This document shows, in pieces, positions 16,596 to 24,424 of a stretch of DNA of 64,000 nucleotides. The stretch lies in the NCBI GenBank assembly GCA_016217545.1, contig JACRHT010000002.1, positions 124,001-188,000 of the forward strand, in the 5' to 3' direction. Numbering within the stretch: the first letter of the stretch is position 1; each line of letters starts with the position of its first letter. The stretch comes from Opitutia bacterium. GTDB lineage: Bacteria; Verrucomicrobiota; Verrucomicrobiia; Opitutales; Opitutaceae. The position numbers were made by a program, and so were the translations under genes. The notes below the pieces were generated by a model. It had not been told where the DNA came from, searched no databases, and was given only the letters and a program-made list of their open reading frames with translations.

Positions 16596-17333
16596 ATGGT
16601 CCTGTTCCGCCCTCCATCCTCCCTTCCTGTCCCGACCCGACCGAACAGCGGAGTGATTTTGACTCCCTCCTCGCTCCACGATGCGGAACTGGTGCGCCGC
16701 TTCCAAGCGGGCGACGAGAGCGCGTTCGGCGAGATCGCCGCCCGGCATCGCGATCGCCTGCTCGCGATCGCCCAGCGCTACCTCGGCAACCGCGCGGATG
16801 CCGAGGAGATCGCGCAGGACACCCTTCTCCACGCCTATCGCGGCCTCGCCTCGTTTCGCGGCGAATCCTCGCTCGCCTCCTGGTTGCACCGCATCGCGTC
16901 GAACCTTTCGTGCAACCGCTACTGGTATTTCCACCGCCGCCGCCGGCACGTCACGCAAGCACTCGACAGCCGCCTCGGCCCCGGTGGCACCTCCTGCATC
17001 GCCGACTTCATCGCCAGCGAGGCCCCCGATCCCGCACGCATGTCGATTCATCGGGAGTTCCTCGCGGAAGTCACCGCCTCCATGCAACGGCTGAGCCCGC
17101 TGCAGCGCGAGATACTCTCCCGCCGCAATCTCAGCGGACATTCCTATGCGCGGATCGCCCGCGAATTTGGCATCTGCATCGGCACGGTGAAGAGCAGGCT
17201 CGCGCGCGCGCGCGGAAGCGTGCGCAAACTCCTCGCGGAAAAATACGCGGCGCCCGAAGTCGGCGCGCCGAACGCCGCGCAATGGTTCGAGCCGCATCGG
17301 CTCACCCACTCCCCGTCGGACGCCGCGCGCTGA
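16596..17333 (+). CDS. ECF-type RNA polymerase sigma factor
   Basis: A 245-residue sigma-70 family protein. Region 2 is at about residues 29-100 (ELVRRFQAGDESAFGEIAARH, NRADAEEIAQDTLLHAYRGL, SSLASWLHRIASNLSCNRYW). Region 4 is at about 160-225 (QRLSPLQREILSRRNL, YARIAREFGICIGTVKSRLARARGSVRKLL). No region 3 or anti-sigma gene is adjacent. The ATG at 16596 gives about 25 extra non-conserved residues; an alternative start near residue 21 is possible. It stands at the head of the 16-26 kb envelope-stress island and is the obvious candidate regulator of that set, which is an inference from position. Confidence 0.88.
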   Translation: MVLFRPPSSLPVPTRPNSGVILTPSSLHDAELVRRFQAGDESAFGEIAARHRDRLLAIAQRYLGNRADAEEIAQDTLLHAYRGLASFRGESSLASWLHRIASNLSCNRYWYFHRRRRHVTQALDSRLGPGGTSCIADFIASEAPDPARMSIHREFLAEVTASMQRLSPLQREILSRRNLSGHSYARIAREFGICIGTVKSRLARARGSVRKLLAEKYAAPEVGAPNAAQWFEPHRLTHSPSDAAR

Positions 17334-17388
17334 TTCGCGACGCTTCGGCGCACGCCGCCGGGACCGACCTGGCATCGCGCGGTGCAGC

Positions 17389-19605
17389 CTACGATACGCG
17401 GACGGTCACCGCGTGCTCCTTGCCGTCGTCGACGAGTTCGATGACGGCTCCCGCCACCGCTCGTCCATCGAGCACGAGCGCTGCTCCGGTCTCCGCCGGC
17501 AGCCGCGTGAATGAAAGACGATACACCGTTTCGCGGTGCCGGTAGTCGATCTTGCAGCCCGTCCACGCCGCCGGCAGCCGCGGTGTCAGACGCAGTTGAT
17601 TTCCTTCGCGCGTCACGCCCAGCAAGGTTTCGAGGAGCAAGCGATACATCCAGCCCGCCGAACCGGTATACCACGTCCAGCCGCCCCGGCCCACGTGCGG
17701 AGCCGCGCCATAGACATCCGCCGCCACGACGTAGGGCTCGACGCGATAGGTCGCGATCCGAGCCGCGGAGTCGCCATGTCGCACCGGATTGAGCAGGTGA
17801 AAAACTTCCCACGCGCGTTCCGTCTCGCCGGCGAGCGCAAAAGCCATCGCGGTCCAGACGGCCGCATGGGTGTATTGGCCGCCATTCTCCCGCACGCCCG
17901 GCGGATAGCCCTTGATGTAGCCGGGGTTCAGCCGGGACTGGTCAAAGGGCGGAGTGAAGAGCCGCACCAAGCCCGCCTCCCGATCCACCAACCGCGCCTC
18001 CACCGCCCGGAGCGCCTGTCTCGCGCGCCCGGGATCGCCGGCTCCGCTGATGACCGACCAACTCTGCGGCAGCGCATCGATCTGGCACTCCTCATTGGCC
18101 GCCGCCCCGAGTGGCGTGCCGTCGTCGAACCACGCCCGCAGATACCAGCGTCCATCCCACGCATGGGCATCGACCTGCCTCTTCAACCCTTCCGCCTCCG
18201 CCTCGCAGCGGTCCGCGAGAGCCGTCTCGCCGCGACTGCGCGCGAGCGGCGCGAAACGCGTCAGCACGTCGTGGAGAAAAAACGCCAGCCACACGCTTTC
18301 GCCGCGGCCGTCGTGGCCGACGAGGTTCATGCCGTCGTTCCAGTCGCCGCCGCCCATCAGCGGCAGCCCATGCGCCCCGAAATTCCCCGCACGTTCGAGC
18401 GCGCGCACGCAATGCCCGTAGAGCGTCGCGGCCTCGTCGGAGCGATGCGGCGCTTCGTAAGTGGACTCCTCCTCGGGTCGTGGCGCCCTCGCCTCCAGAA
18501 ACGGAATCGCCTCGTCCAACACGCCCGTGTCGCCGGTGGCAGCGACGTAACGGCAGGTCGCGTCAACCAGCCAAAGGTAGTCGTCCGAGATGTGCGTGCG
18601 CACGCCCCTCCCGCCGGGCGGATGCCACCAGTGCTGCACGTCACCGTCGCGGAATTGCCGGCCGGCCGCGCGCAGCAGATGCTCGCGCACCAACGCTGGC
18701 TCGGCGTGCAAAAGCGCCATCGCATCCTGCAACTGATCGCGAAAACCGAAGGCGCCCCCGGACTGGTAGAACCCCGTGCGCGCCCACATCCGGCAGGCGA
18801 GCGTCTGGTAGAGGAGCCAGCCGTTGACCATCACGTTCACCGCGGGATCGGGCGTCTCGACGTGCACCGCACCGAGCGTGCGGCGCCAGTATTCCTGTCC
18901 GCGCTCGAACGCCGTCCGCGCAGCGTCGGTCTGGCGGAAGCGCTGGATGAGGCCGCGTGCGTCCGCGAGATTCCGTCCGGCACCGAGCCGGAAAGTCGTT
19001 TCGTGCTCCTGCCCGGGCTCGAGGTCGAACACCACCTGCATGGCCCCGCAGGGATCCAGCCCGACGCCCACCTTGCCGGAGAGGCGCGCGCGCTGCAGCG
19101 CCGCGGGGCGAGCCACGCTACCGTGGCGGCCAAGGAATTCCCGGCGGTCGCCCGTGAACGTGCGGATCGGATCGCTCACATCGAGGAACACGACGCGATC
19201 GGCGAATTCCGGGCTGTAGCCGTTGCGCGCGAGCAGCGCCCCGGTCTTCACCTCCAACTCCGTCTGCACATGCAGCAGCGTCTTCGACCGGAGTTCGCCG
19301 AGGACCCACTCCCAATAACCCGTCACCGACAGGCGGCGTGGACGCTCCGACACGTTGCGCAGCTTGAACGTCATGAATTTCACCGGCGCATCGGTCGCCA
19401 CATGGATCGTCAGCTCAGCGGCTTCGTCAACAGCGCCGCGCAGAAGGACGCCGCCGGTCGTGACGCGGCCGCCGTCGCGGGCGTCATGCAGGTGCGCAAC
19501 AATCTGATCGTGAAGTGAGATTTCGCCCGCGCTCCTGCGCACCGGATTCGGCGCGGACCACGCGCCCGACTCCGTGGTGCGAGGAGCGCGCGGCTCGATT
19601 TCCAT
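17389..19605 (-). CDS. GH94 glycoside phosphorylase-type protein, N-terminally truncated (NdvB-like C-terminus)
   Basis: A 738-residue protein matching the C-terminal GH94 region of cyclic beta-1,2-glucan synthases (NdvB/Cgs) and beta-1,2-oligoglucan phosphorylases. Typical segments are GFRDQLQDAMALL, DVQHWWHPPGGRGVRTHISDD, MGGGDWNDGMN (with the general-acid Asp), ECQIDALPQSWSVISGAGDP, GYIKGYPPGVRENGGQYTHA and HVGRGGWTWYTGSAGWMYR. The N-terminus begins in the middle of the beta-sandwich domain (the LRNVSERPRRLSVTGYWEWVLG strand is at residue about 80), so roughly half of that domain and all upstream NdvB domains are missing. Only 109 bases separate it from the divergent PRC-barrel gene. The frame is otherwise intact; it may be a remnant or a stand-alone catalytic relic. 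Confidence 0.8.
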   Translation of the reverse strand: MEIEPRAPRTTESGAWSAPNPVRRSAGEISLHDQIVAHLHDARDGGRVTTGGVLLRGAVDEAAELTIHVATDAPVKFMTFKLRNVSERPRRLSVTGYWEWVLGELRSKTLLHVQTELEVKTGALLARNGYSPEFADRVVFLDVSDPIRTFTGDRREFLGRHGSVARPAALQRARLSGKVGVGLDPCGAMQVVFDLEPGQEHETTFRLGAGRNLADARGLIQRFRQTDAARTAFERGQEYWRRTLGAVHVETPDPAVNVMVNGWLLYQTLACRMWARTGFYQSGGAFGFRDQLQDAMALLHAEPALVREHLLRAAGRQFRDGDVQHWWHPPGGRGVRTHISDDYLWLVDATCRYVAATGDTGVLDEAIPFLEARAPRPEEESTYEAPHRSDEAATLYGHCVRALERAGNFGAHGLPLMGGGDWNDGMNLVGHDGRGESVWLAFFLHDVLTRFAPLARSRGETALADRCEAEAEGLKRQVDAHAWDGRWYLRAWFDDGTPLGAAANEECQIDALPQSWSVISGAGDPGRARQALRAVEARLVDREAGLVRLFTPPFDQSRLNPGYIKGYPPGVRENGGQYTHAAVWTAMAFALAGETERAWEVFHLLNPVRHGDSAARIATYRVEPYVVAADVYGAAPHVGRGGWTWYTGSAGWMYRLLLETLLGVTREGNQLRLTPRLPAAWTGCKIDYRHRETVYRLSFTRLPAETGAALVLDGRAVAGAVIELVDDGKEHAVTVRVS

Positions 19606-19714
19606 CCCGGAGCGGGTCGCGCGCGGCGGAGGCAATCTCCGCCGTTCCCGCGTTTTGCCGCTCGCGCAACGACACCGTCAGCAAAGTCAGATCCATTCGC
19701 AGGACTCTCAATTT

Positions 19715-20455
19715 ATGTTCCGACATCTCACCCAACTTTACGGCGCCAAACTCGGCGCCTCCGACGGCGACATCGGCCACGTGAAGGATTTCTATTTCGA
19801 CGACCAATCCTGGATCGTGCGCTACCTCGTGGTCGACACGGGTTCGTGGCTCACCGGCCGTCTCGTGTTGCTCTCGCCTCACGCCTTCGCGCCGGAAGCC
19901 CTTGGCAACGCCGTCGCCCACGACCGCAGCCTCGCGGTCAATCTGACGCGAAAACAGATCGAAGGCAGTCCAGCCATCGACACACACCGCCCCGTCTCCC
20001 GCCAGTTCGAGGCCGACTACTACCGCCACTACGGCTGGCCAACCTACTGGGCGGACGGAGGCATGTGGGGTGCGGCCGACTTTCCGACCACCGAAACCGG
20101 CACCGCTCCGGCCGGCCCGCTTCATCACGGACACAACCAGCGTGACGACGTTCACCTCCGCAGCACGAAGGCCGTGACCGGTTACCATCTCCAGGCGACG
20201 GACGGAGAAGTCGGCTCCGTGCGCGACTTCCTGTTCGACGGCAAGATCTGGACCATCCGCGAGCTGATCATCGACACCGGCCACTGGTATGCCCGCCGGG
20301 AGCTTCGCCTGCACGTCTCCAAGGTCGCGCGCGTCAGCTACGAGGAAGCCAGAGTGTTCGTGAACCTGCCCCGCTCCGAACTCCACGCCCCTGCGTCAAA
20401 CGGCGAGGCCAAAGCCCGCACGATCCGTCACTCGGGCACGCAAACCCGGGATTGA
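19715..20455 (+). CDS. PRC-barrel domain protein (two domains)
   Basis: A 246-residue cytoplasmic protein with two PRC-barrel domains. The first (about residues 3-80) shows LYGAKLGASDGDIGHVKDFYFDD and WIVRYLVVDTGSWL; the second (about 150-225) shows GYHLQATDGEVGSVRDFLFDGK and WTIRELIIDTGHWY. The linker between them is His/Tyr/Trp-rich (YYRHYGWPTYWADGGMW). PRC-barrel proteins of this architecture occur with BON, Dps and YqjD genes in stress islands of many bacteria, but no biochemical role is established. The ATG at 19715 precedes the first domain. The flavodoxin gene follows after 18 bases and is probably in the same operon. Confidence 0.9.
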   Translation: MFRHLTQLYGAKLGASDGDIGHVKDFYFDDQSWIVRYLVVDTGSWLTGRLVLLSPHAFAPEALGNAVAHDRSLAVNLTRKQIEGSPAIDTHRPVSRQFEADYYRHYGWPTYWADGGMWGAADFPTTETGTAPAGPLHHGHNQRDDVHLRSTKAVTGYHLQATDGEVGSVRDFLFDGKIWTIRELIIDTGHWYARRELRLHVSKVARVSYEEARVFVNLPRSELHAPASNGEAKARTIRHSGTQTRD

Positions 20456-20473
20456 ACTCACCAGCGCTCCACC

Positions 20474-21070
20474 ATGGCCACTCTCATCGTCATTTATCAC
20501 TCCCTCTCCGGCCACACGAAGCTCCAGGCAGAAGCCGTGCTCCGCGGCGCGCTGAGTGCGCCGGATTGCGTCGCCACACTCTACACGGCTGAGGAAGCGG
20601 CCGCCCACCTCGACGCACTCGACGCCGCCGACGCCATCATCTTCGGCTGCCCGACCTACATGGGCAGCATGTCCGCCGGCATGAAGACCTTCATCGAGGT
20701 CGCCGCGAAAAAATGGTTCACGCTCGCGTGGAAGGACAAGATCGCCGGCGCGTTCACCAACTCCTCGTCGTTCTCCGGCGACAAGCTCAACACCCTCGTC
20801 GGCCTGCTGCTCAATGCCATGCAGCATGGCATGATCTTCGTCGGCCTCGGCCTGATGCCGTCGGCCAACGAGCCCAAGGCCATGAACCAACTCGCCGGCC
20901 CGGGCACCGACGCGCAGAACCGCGTCGGCTCCTACGTCGGGCCCATGGCGACCAGCTTCCAAGTCGCGCCGCCGGCCGCGCCCAGTCGCGGAGACCTCGA
21001 CACCGCCGAAATCTACGGGCGGCGCGTCGCAGTCATCACCGCCCAATTCGTCCGTGGTCGCACGGCATAA
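20474..21070 (+). CDS. Flavodoxin-family NAD(P)H:quinone oxidoreductase-like protein
   Basis: A 198-residue flavoprotein of the flavodoxin-like fold, closest in pattern to WrbA/NQO-type FMN reductases. The FMN phosphate loop is YHSLSGHTK at residues 8-16, the second FMN loop is GCPTYMGSMSAGMKTFIE at about 57-74, and the third is FTNSSSFSGDKLNTL. The protein lacks a signal peptide and would be cytoplasmic. Its place after the PRC-barrel gene and before the second BON gene suggests a role in oxidative or quinone stress, which is an inference. Confidence 0.85.
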   Translation: MATLIVIYHSLSGHTKLQAEAVLRGALSAPDCVATLYTAEEAAAHLDALDAADAIIFGCPTYMGSMSAGMKTFIEVAAKKWFTLAWKDKIAGAFTNSSSFSGDKLNTLVGLLLNAMQHGMIFVGLGLMPSANEPKAMNQLAGPGTDAQNRVGSYVGPMATSFQVAPPAAPSRGDLDTAEIYGRRVAVITAQFVRGRTA

Positions 21071-21097
21071 CCCGCCCGCTCTCCTCCGTCGTTCTCC

Positions 21098-21460
21098 ATG
21101 AAATCCTCCCGCATCCCTCCGTCCACCCCACCGCCTCTCTCGCCGGAAGAAAAAGCCGCCGCCCTCGCACCCGCCGTGAGCGAGGAGAGTCGACCGCTCC
21201 CTGCCGCGTCGCCCGCCCGCGAAGTCGACCGGCAGGACGCCCTGCTCGAATCCTTCTCCGAAGCGAAACGCTGGGATCCCGTGCCCGGATCGAGCGGACA
21301 CCAAGTCCCCGAGGCGCCCAGCGAGGATGAAGATGAGGAAGGTCGCAGCGAAACCGAACAGCGCGTGGACGACGGCATGACCGCCGCCGCACGCGATACA
21401 GTCCGGCAATCCGCCCGCGACGTCGCACAGGAAGATCGCCGCGAGCAAAACACTCCGTAA
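21098..21460 (+). CDS. Hypothetical acidic, proline-rich disordered protein
   Basis: A 120-residue protein of low complexity, rich in Pro, Ser, Glu and Arg (PPSTPPPLSPEEKAAALAP, SEDEDEEGRSETEQRVDDG), with no hydrophobic segment. It is predicted to be largely disordered. It follows the flavodoxin gene by 27 bases and has an ATG start, which favours a real gene in the stress operon, but there is no domain to name. Confidence 0.5.
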   Translation: MKSSRIPPSTPPPLSPEEKAAALAPAVSEESRPLPAASPAREVDRQDALLESFSEAKRWDPVPGSSGHQVPEAPSEDEDEEGRSETEQRVDDGMTAAARDTVRQSARDVAQEDRREQNTP

Positions 21461-21503
21461 GCCACGACGCCGCGCGCGACTGACGTTTCATCCTCGATCG
21501 CAC

Positions 21504-21591
21504 GGTGGGGCAACGCCCCATGGCCGCTCCCGCGCTTCGCGGGCAGCACGCGGTAGGGCAACGCCCCATAGGCGCGCCTGCCCTTCGCGAG
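21504..21591. repeat. Two tandem copies of a 40-base palindromic repeat
   Basis: Positions 21504-21543 and 21552-21591 are two imperfect copies of a repeat built around GGGCAACGCCC, itself a short palindrome with GGGC/GCCC arms, followed by CCAT and a GC-rich arm ending in CTTCGCG. They lie just upstream of the second BON gene. Such short repeats resemble REP-type intergenic elements. Confidence 0.6.
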
Positions 21592-21610
21592 TATCGTTCC
21601 TCCTTCGCCT

Positions 21611-22354
21611 ATGAAAACAAACTACCTGTCCACTTTGCTTCTTCTCAGCGCCAGTCCGCTCGCGCTTTTCGCCTCCACTGAAACCGATCGCAAGATCGAG
21701 GAAGCCGCCAGGGCTTCCTACAATTACCGCACGGTCCTCGAGAACCACGTGCAGGTGAAAGCCGTCGACGGCATCGTCACGCTCACCGGCACCGTCCAGG
21801 ACAAGGACGACAAAGCTCTCGCCGCCGACACCGTCGAAAATCTTCCCGGCGTCAAAGCCGTGAACAACGAGATCACGATCGACGCGACGTATCCCGAACA
21901 CTCGGACGGCTGGATCGCCTTCAAGATCCGGAGCACCCTGCTCGTGAAGAGCAACGTCAGCGCCGCCAACACCACCGTCACCGTGCAGGACGGTGTCGTC
22001 ACCCTCAACGGCACGGCGGACAACCTCGCCCAGAAGGAACTCACTGAGGTCTACGCCAAGGAAATCGACTGGGTGAAATCCGTGAAGAACAACCTCGTCG
22101 TCACCGACAAACCCGCGCCCGCCTCCACCCTCGGCGAGAAGATCGACGACGCCTCGATCACCAGTCAGGTGAAGTTCGCCCTCCTCAGCCACAAGTCGAC
22201 GAGCGCACTCAAGACCAAGGTGACCACCAACGACGGTGCCGTCGTCATCACCGGCGAAGCGTCGTCGGACGCCGAGAAATCTCTCGTCACCAAACTCGCG
22301 AAAGACATCCGCGGCGTGAAGGCCGTCAGCAACAACATGTCGGTGAAGAGCTGA
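21611..22354 (+). CDS. Periplasmic triple-BON-domain protein (paralogue 2)
   Basis: A 247-residue exported protein, the paralogue of the gene at 15317 and of identical length. The signal peptide is residues 1-21 (YLSTLLLLSASPLALFA). Three BON domains follow, sharing long identical stretches with paralogue 1, for example in KALAADTVENLPGV, QKELTEVYA and GEKIDDASITSQVK. Divergence is concentrated at the N-terminus and in the first half of domain 2. Conservation of frame and length suggests both copies are functional. It is followed by a perfect hairpin at 22374-22407 and by dps. Confidence 0.9.
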   Translation: MKTNYLSTLLLLSASPLALFASTETDRKIEEAARASYNYRTVLENHVQVKAVDGIVTLTGTVQDKDDKALAADTVENLPGVKAVNNEITIDATYPEHSDGWIAFKIRSTLLVKSNVSAANTTVTVQDGVVTLNGTADNLAQKELTEVYAKEIDWVKSVKNNLVVTDKPAPASTLGEKIDDASITSQVKFALLSHKSTSALKTKVTTNDGAVVITGEASSDAEKSLVTKLAKDIRGVKAVSNNMSVKS

Positions 22355-22373
22355 ACGCTCTCCCCGCCCCCGC

Positions 22374-22407
22374 GTCCGGCGCCGCCACTCGCGCGATGGC
22401 GCCGGAC
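22374..22407 (+). terminator. Perfect hairpin after second BON gene
   Basis: A 10-base-pair perfect inverted repeat (22374-22383 with 22398-22407, GTCCGGCGCC/GGCGCCGGAC) with a 14-base loop lies 19 bases after the BON stop. There is no T-run, so it may be a Rho-independent terminator of weak type or an RNA-stability element, like the hairpin after the first copy. Confidence 0.55.
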
Positions 22408-22453
22408 TTCGTGTCTCCGTCCGCCCGCTCCACCTTTTCCCTCCATCGCTCCC

Positions 22454-22984
22454 ATGAAATCTCTCCTCGGACTCGCCGAACCTGCCCGCCTCGAAGTCGG
22501 CCGCCTCCTCAATCTTCTGCTCGCCGACGAAACGATGCTCTACATCACCACCCGTGACTACCACTGGAACGTCACCGGCCCGTGTTTCGCCAGCCTGCAC
22601 CAGCAATTCGAAACCCAGTATGAGCAGATTGCCGACTGGATCGACCAGATCGCCGAGCGCGCCCGCGCCCTCGACGTCGGCGCCTGCGGCAACTGGGCCG
22701 AGCTGACCGACGCCGCGCGTTGCTCCGCCACCGCGGGAATCGAGTTGTCCGCCGAGGAGATGATCACGGCACTGCTCGCCCTCCACGAATCCCTGATCGC
22801 CCAGCTCCGGACCGACAGCGACGCCTGCACCACGCAGCACCATGATGCCGGCACCGCGGACTTCCTCACCGGCTTGATGGAAAAACACGAGAAGACCGCC
22901 TGGATGCTGCGCGCACAGCTCGAAGGCGCGGAGCCAGAGGCCACCGCTCGTCCCAAGCGCAAACTCCAATCCACCGCCTCATGA
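22454..22984 (+). CDS. dps: Dps-family ferritin-like protein
   Basis: A 176-residue Dps/ferritin-like protein, expected to form a twelve-subunit shell that oxidises iron and protects DNA. The first helix contains the DYHWNV motif with ferroxidase His, followed by [27 protein letters not shown], which supplies the acidic ligands of the inter-subunit site. Length and helical pattern fit the family. The lysine/arginine-rich tail (ARPKRKLQS) could bind DNA. The stop overlaps the next ATG (ATGA), so it is coupled to the small membrane protein gene. Confidence 0.9.
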   Translation: MKSLLGLAEPARLEVGRLLNLLLADETMLYITTRDYHWNVTGPCFASLHQQFETQYEQIADWIDQIAERARALDVGACGNWAELTDAARCSATAGIELSAEEMITALLALHESLIAQLRTDSDACTTQHHDAGTADFLTGLMEKHEKTAWMLRAQLEGAEPEATARPKRKLQSTAS

Positions 22985-23187
22985 ACAAGCCCTTCTCCGC
23001 CGCGCTGCTGGTTATCGGCTGCATTCTCCTCATCTACGGCCTGAGTTCCGCCGACTCCCTCGGCTCGCAATTCTCGCGCTTCTTCACCGGCGCCCCCACC
23101 GACAAGACCATCTGGCTGTTGATCGCCGGAGCGGCCGCCGCCGTCGTCGGTCTGGTCGGGCTCTTCCGCGGCAGCCGACTACCATGA
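22981..23187 (+). CDS. Small membrane protein, DUF3185 type
   Basis: A 68-residue protein with two transmembrane helices ([15 protein letters not shown] at residues 7-21 and [19 protein letters not shown] at 45-63) separated by a short loop with the [20 protein letters not shown] segment. The pattern matches the DUF3185 family of small inner-membrane proteins of unknown function. It overlaps dps by 4 bases and the following gene by 4 bases, so all three form a tightly coupled unit. Confidence 0.75.
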   Translation: MNKPFSAALLVIGCILLIYGLSSADSLGSQFSRFFTGAPTDKTIWLLIAGAAAAVVGLVGLFRGSRLP

Positions 23188-23357
23188 GCCTTCCTCCTCT
23201 CCTCAGCTACGCGGTCAGTTTCCTGATCATCGCACTGATCGCCGGCGTGCTCGGCTTCGGCGTCGTCGCCGGCACCGCCGCCACGATCGCCAAGGTCATC
23301 TTCCTCGTGTTCCTCGCCCTCTTCATCATGTCGCTGTTCCGCGCGCGGAACCCCTGA
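23184..23357 (+). CDS. Small membrane protein, DUF1328 type
   Basis: A 57-residue protein read from the ATG at 23184 (overlapping the previous stop in ATGA) to a TGA at 23355-23357. It has two hydrophobic helices ([18 protein letters not shown] and [20 protein letters not shown]) and ends in FRARNP. This is the pattern of the DUF1328/YtjA family, common in gammaproteobacterial and other stress regulons. It is too short for most ORF filters but clearly a gene. Confidence 0.85.
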   Translation: MSLPPLLSYAVSFLIIALIAGVLGFGVVAGTAATIAKVIFLVFLALFIMSLFRARNP

Positions 23358-23376
23358 CCCACACCCGCCATTTCCC

Positions 23377-23694
23377 ATGAAAACCCAACCCGAATCCACG
23401 ACTCAGTCACCTGAGCAACTCCTCAACGATCTCCGCGCCCTGGTGGTCGAGACCGAAAAAATGCTCGCTGGCTCACTCACCGAGCAAGCGGGCGACGCCG
23501 TCGGTGCGCTGCGCGCCCGCTACGACGCCGCCCAGGAGCGCCTCGGCGAACTCTATGCCGGCGCCAAGACCCGCCTCGCCGCCGGCGCCAAATGCACCGA
23601 CGAAGCGATCCGCTCGCATCCTTACGAATCCATCGCGATCGCCGCCGGCGTCGGCCTGCTGCTCGGCGTGTTGCTCGGCCGCCGCGGCCACTAA
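23377..23694 (+). CDS. ElaB/YqjD-type membrane-anchored protein (DUF883)
   Basis: A 105-residue protein with an amphipathic helical N-terminus (residues 10-70, with the DLRALVVETEKMLAG segment), a C-terminal SHPYESIAIAAGVGLLLGVLLGRRG transmembrane segment, and an RRGH end. This is the ElaB/YqjD family, inner-membrane proteins that tether ribosomes in stationary phase in E. coli. It precedes the YqjE-like gene by 19 bases, the same order as the E. coli yqjD-yqjE-yqjK operon. Confidence 0.88.
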   Translation: MKTQPESTTQSPEQLLNDLRALVVETEKMLAGSLTEQAGDAVGALRARYDAAQERLGELYAGAKTRLAAGAKCTDEAIRSHPYESIAIAAGVGLLLGVLLGRRGH

Positions 23695-23713
23695 CCTCCG
23701 GAGCATCGCTGCG

Positions 23714-24103
23714 ATGGCCTCCGACCCGCCGGCTTCGGCCGGTTTTATCGATTCACTCCGCGCGCTCGGCGATGGTCTCGTCGCCGGCGCGTTGGAGCGG
23801 CTCGAGCTGTTTGCCGTCGAACTTCACGAGGAAAAACTCCGTCTCATCCAGACGTTCATCTGGATTTGCGCCGCCGCCTTCGCCGGGATGATGGCAATCG
23901 CTTTCGCCAGTCTCACTCTGGTTTACGTCTGCCCCGAGAGCGCCCGGTCGTCTGTCCTCGCCGGACTGACGGTCTTCTACGTCGCCGTCTGCGCGACGAT
24001 CATTCTCCTCCTGCGTCGTTTTCTCCTCCGCCAACCGCGCCCCTTCGCCGCAACGCGGCAGGAAATCGGCGTCGACCGCGCATGTATCCGCAACAGGAAC
24101 TAG
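23714..24103 (+). CDS. YqjE-type phage-holin-family membrane protein
   Basis: A 129-residue protein with an N-terminal amphipathic helix (SLRALGDGLVAGALERLELFAVELHEEKLRLI) and two transmembrane helices (FIWICAAAFAGMMAIAFASLTLVYV and VLAGLTVFYVAVCATIILLL). This is the YqjE/putative actinobacterial holin-X type. It is coupled to the YqjD-like gene upstream. The ATG at 23714 was chosen because it follows a short gap and starts directly before the conserved amphipathic helix. Confidence 0.8.
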   Translation: MASDPPASAGFIDSLRALGDGLVAGALERLELFAVELHEEKLRLIQTFIWICAAAFAGMMAIAFASLTLVYVCPESARSSVLAGLTVFYVAVCATIILLLRRFLLRQPRPFAATRQEIGVDRACIRNRN

Positions 24104-24393
24104 ACCGCCTCGCCGCGCACAAGGTCGCGCTGCGTCTCAAAATCGCCCGGCGCCGCGACTCCATCGCGCGCGCCACGCGCGGCGTGACCCGGCCGCTCGC
24201 GTGGATCGATCGGATGCTGCACTGGTGGCGCCAGACGCCGCCGCTGCTCCGGATCGCCTTCGTGCCTTTGGCCGGGGCGTTGGGTCGCGTGCTGCTCCCG
24301 CGTCATCGCACGCTCGGCCGCCTGCTCCGCTGGGGCCCGGCCGTGCTGTCCGGGCTGCGACATTTCCTCCGGCCCAGCGACCGCGCGGCGTGA
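24082..24393 (+). CDS. YqjK-like small basic protein
   Basis: A 103-residue, very basic protein (RRRDSIARATRG, RHRTLGRLLR) overlapping the YqjE gene by 22 bases in another frame. It contains a moderate hydrophobic stretch (PPLLRIAFVPLAGALGRVLL). Its position after YqjD and YqjE matches YqjK in the E. coli operon, although sequence similarity to YqjK is not obvious. The ATG at 24082 is preceded by no clear ribosome site, consistent with coupling. Confidence 0.6.
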   Translation: MYPQQELDRLAAHKVALRLKIARRRDSIARATRGVTRPLAWIDRMLHWWRQTPPLLRIAFVPLAGALGRVLLPRHRTLGRLLRWGPAVLSGLRHFLRPSDRAA

Positions 24394-24424
24394 ACCTCCG
24401 CGGTCGCGCCGCACGCGCTGGACC

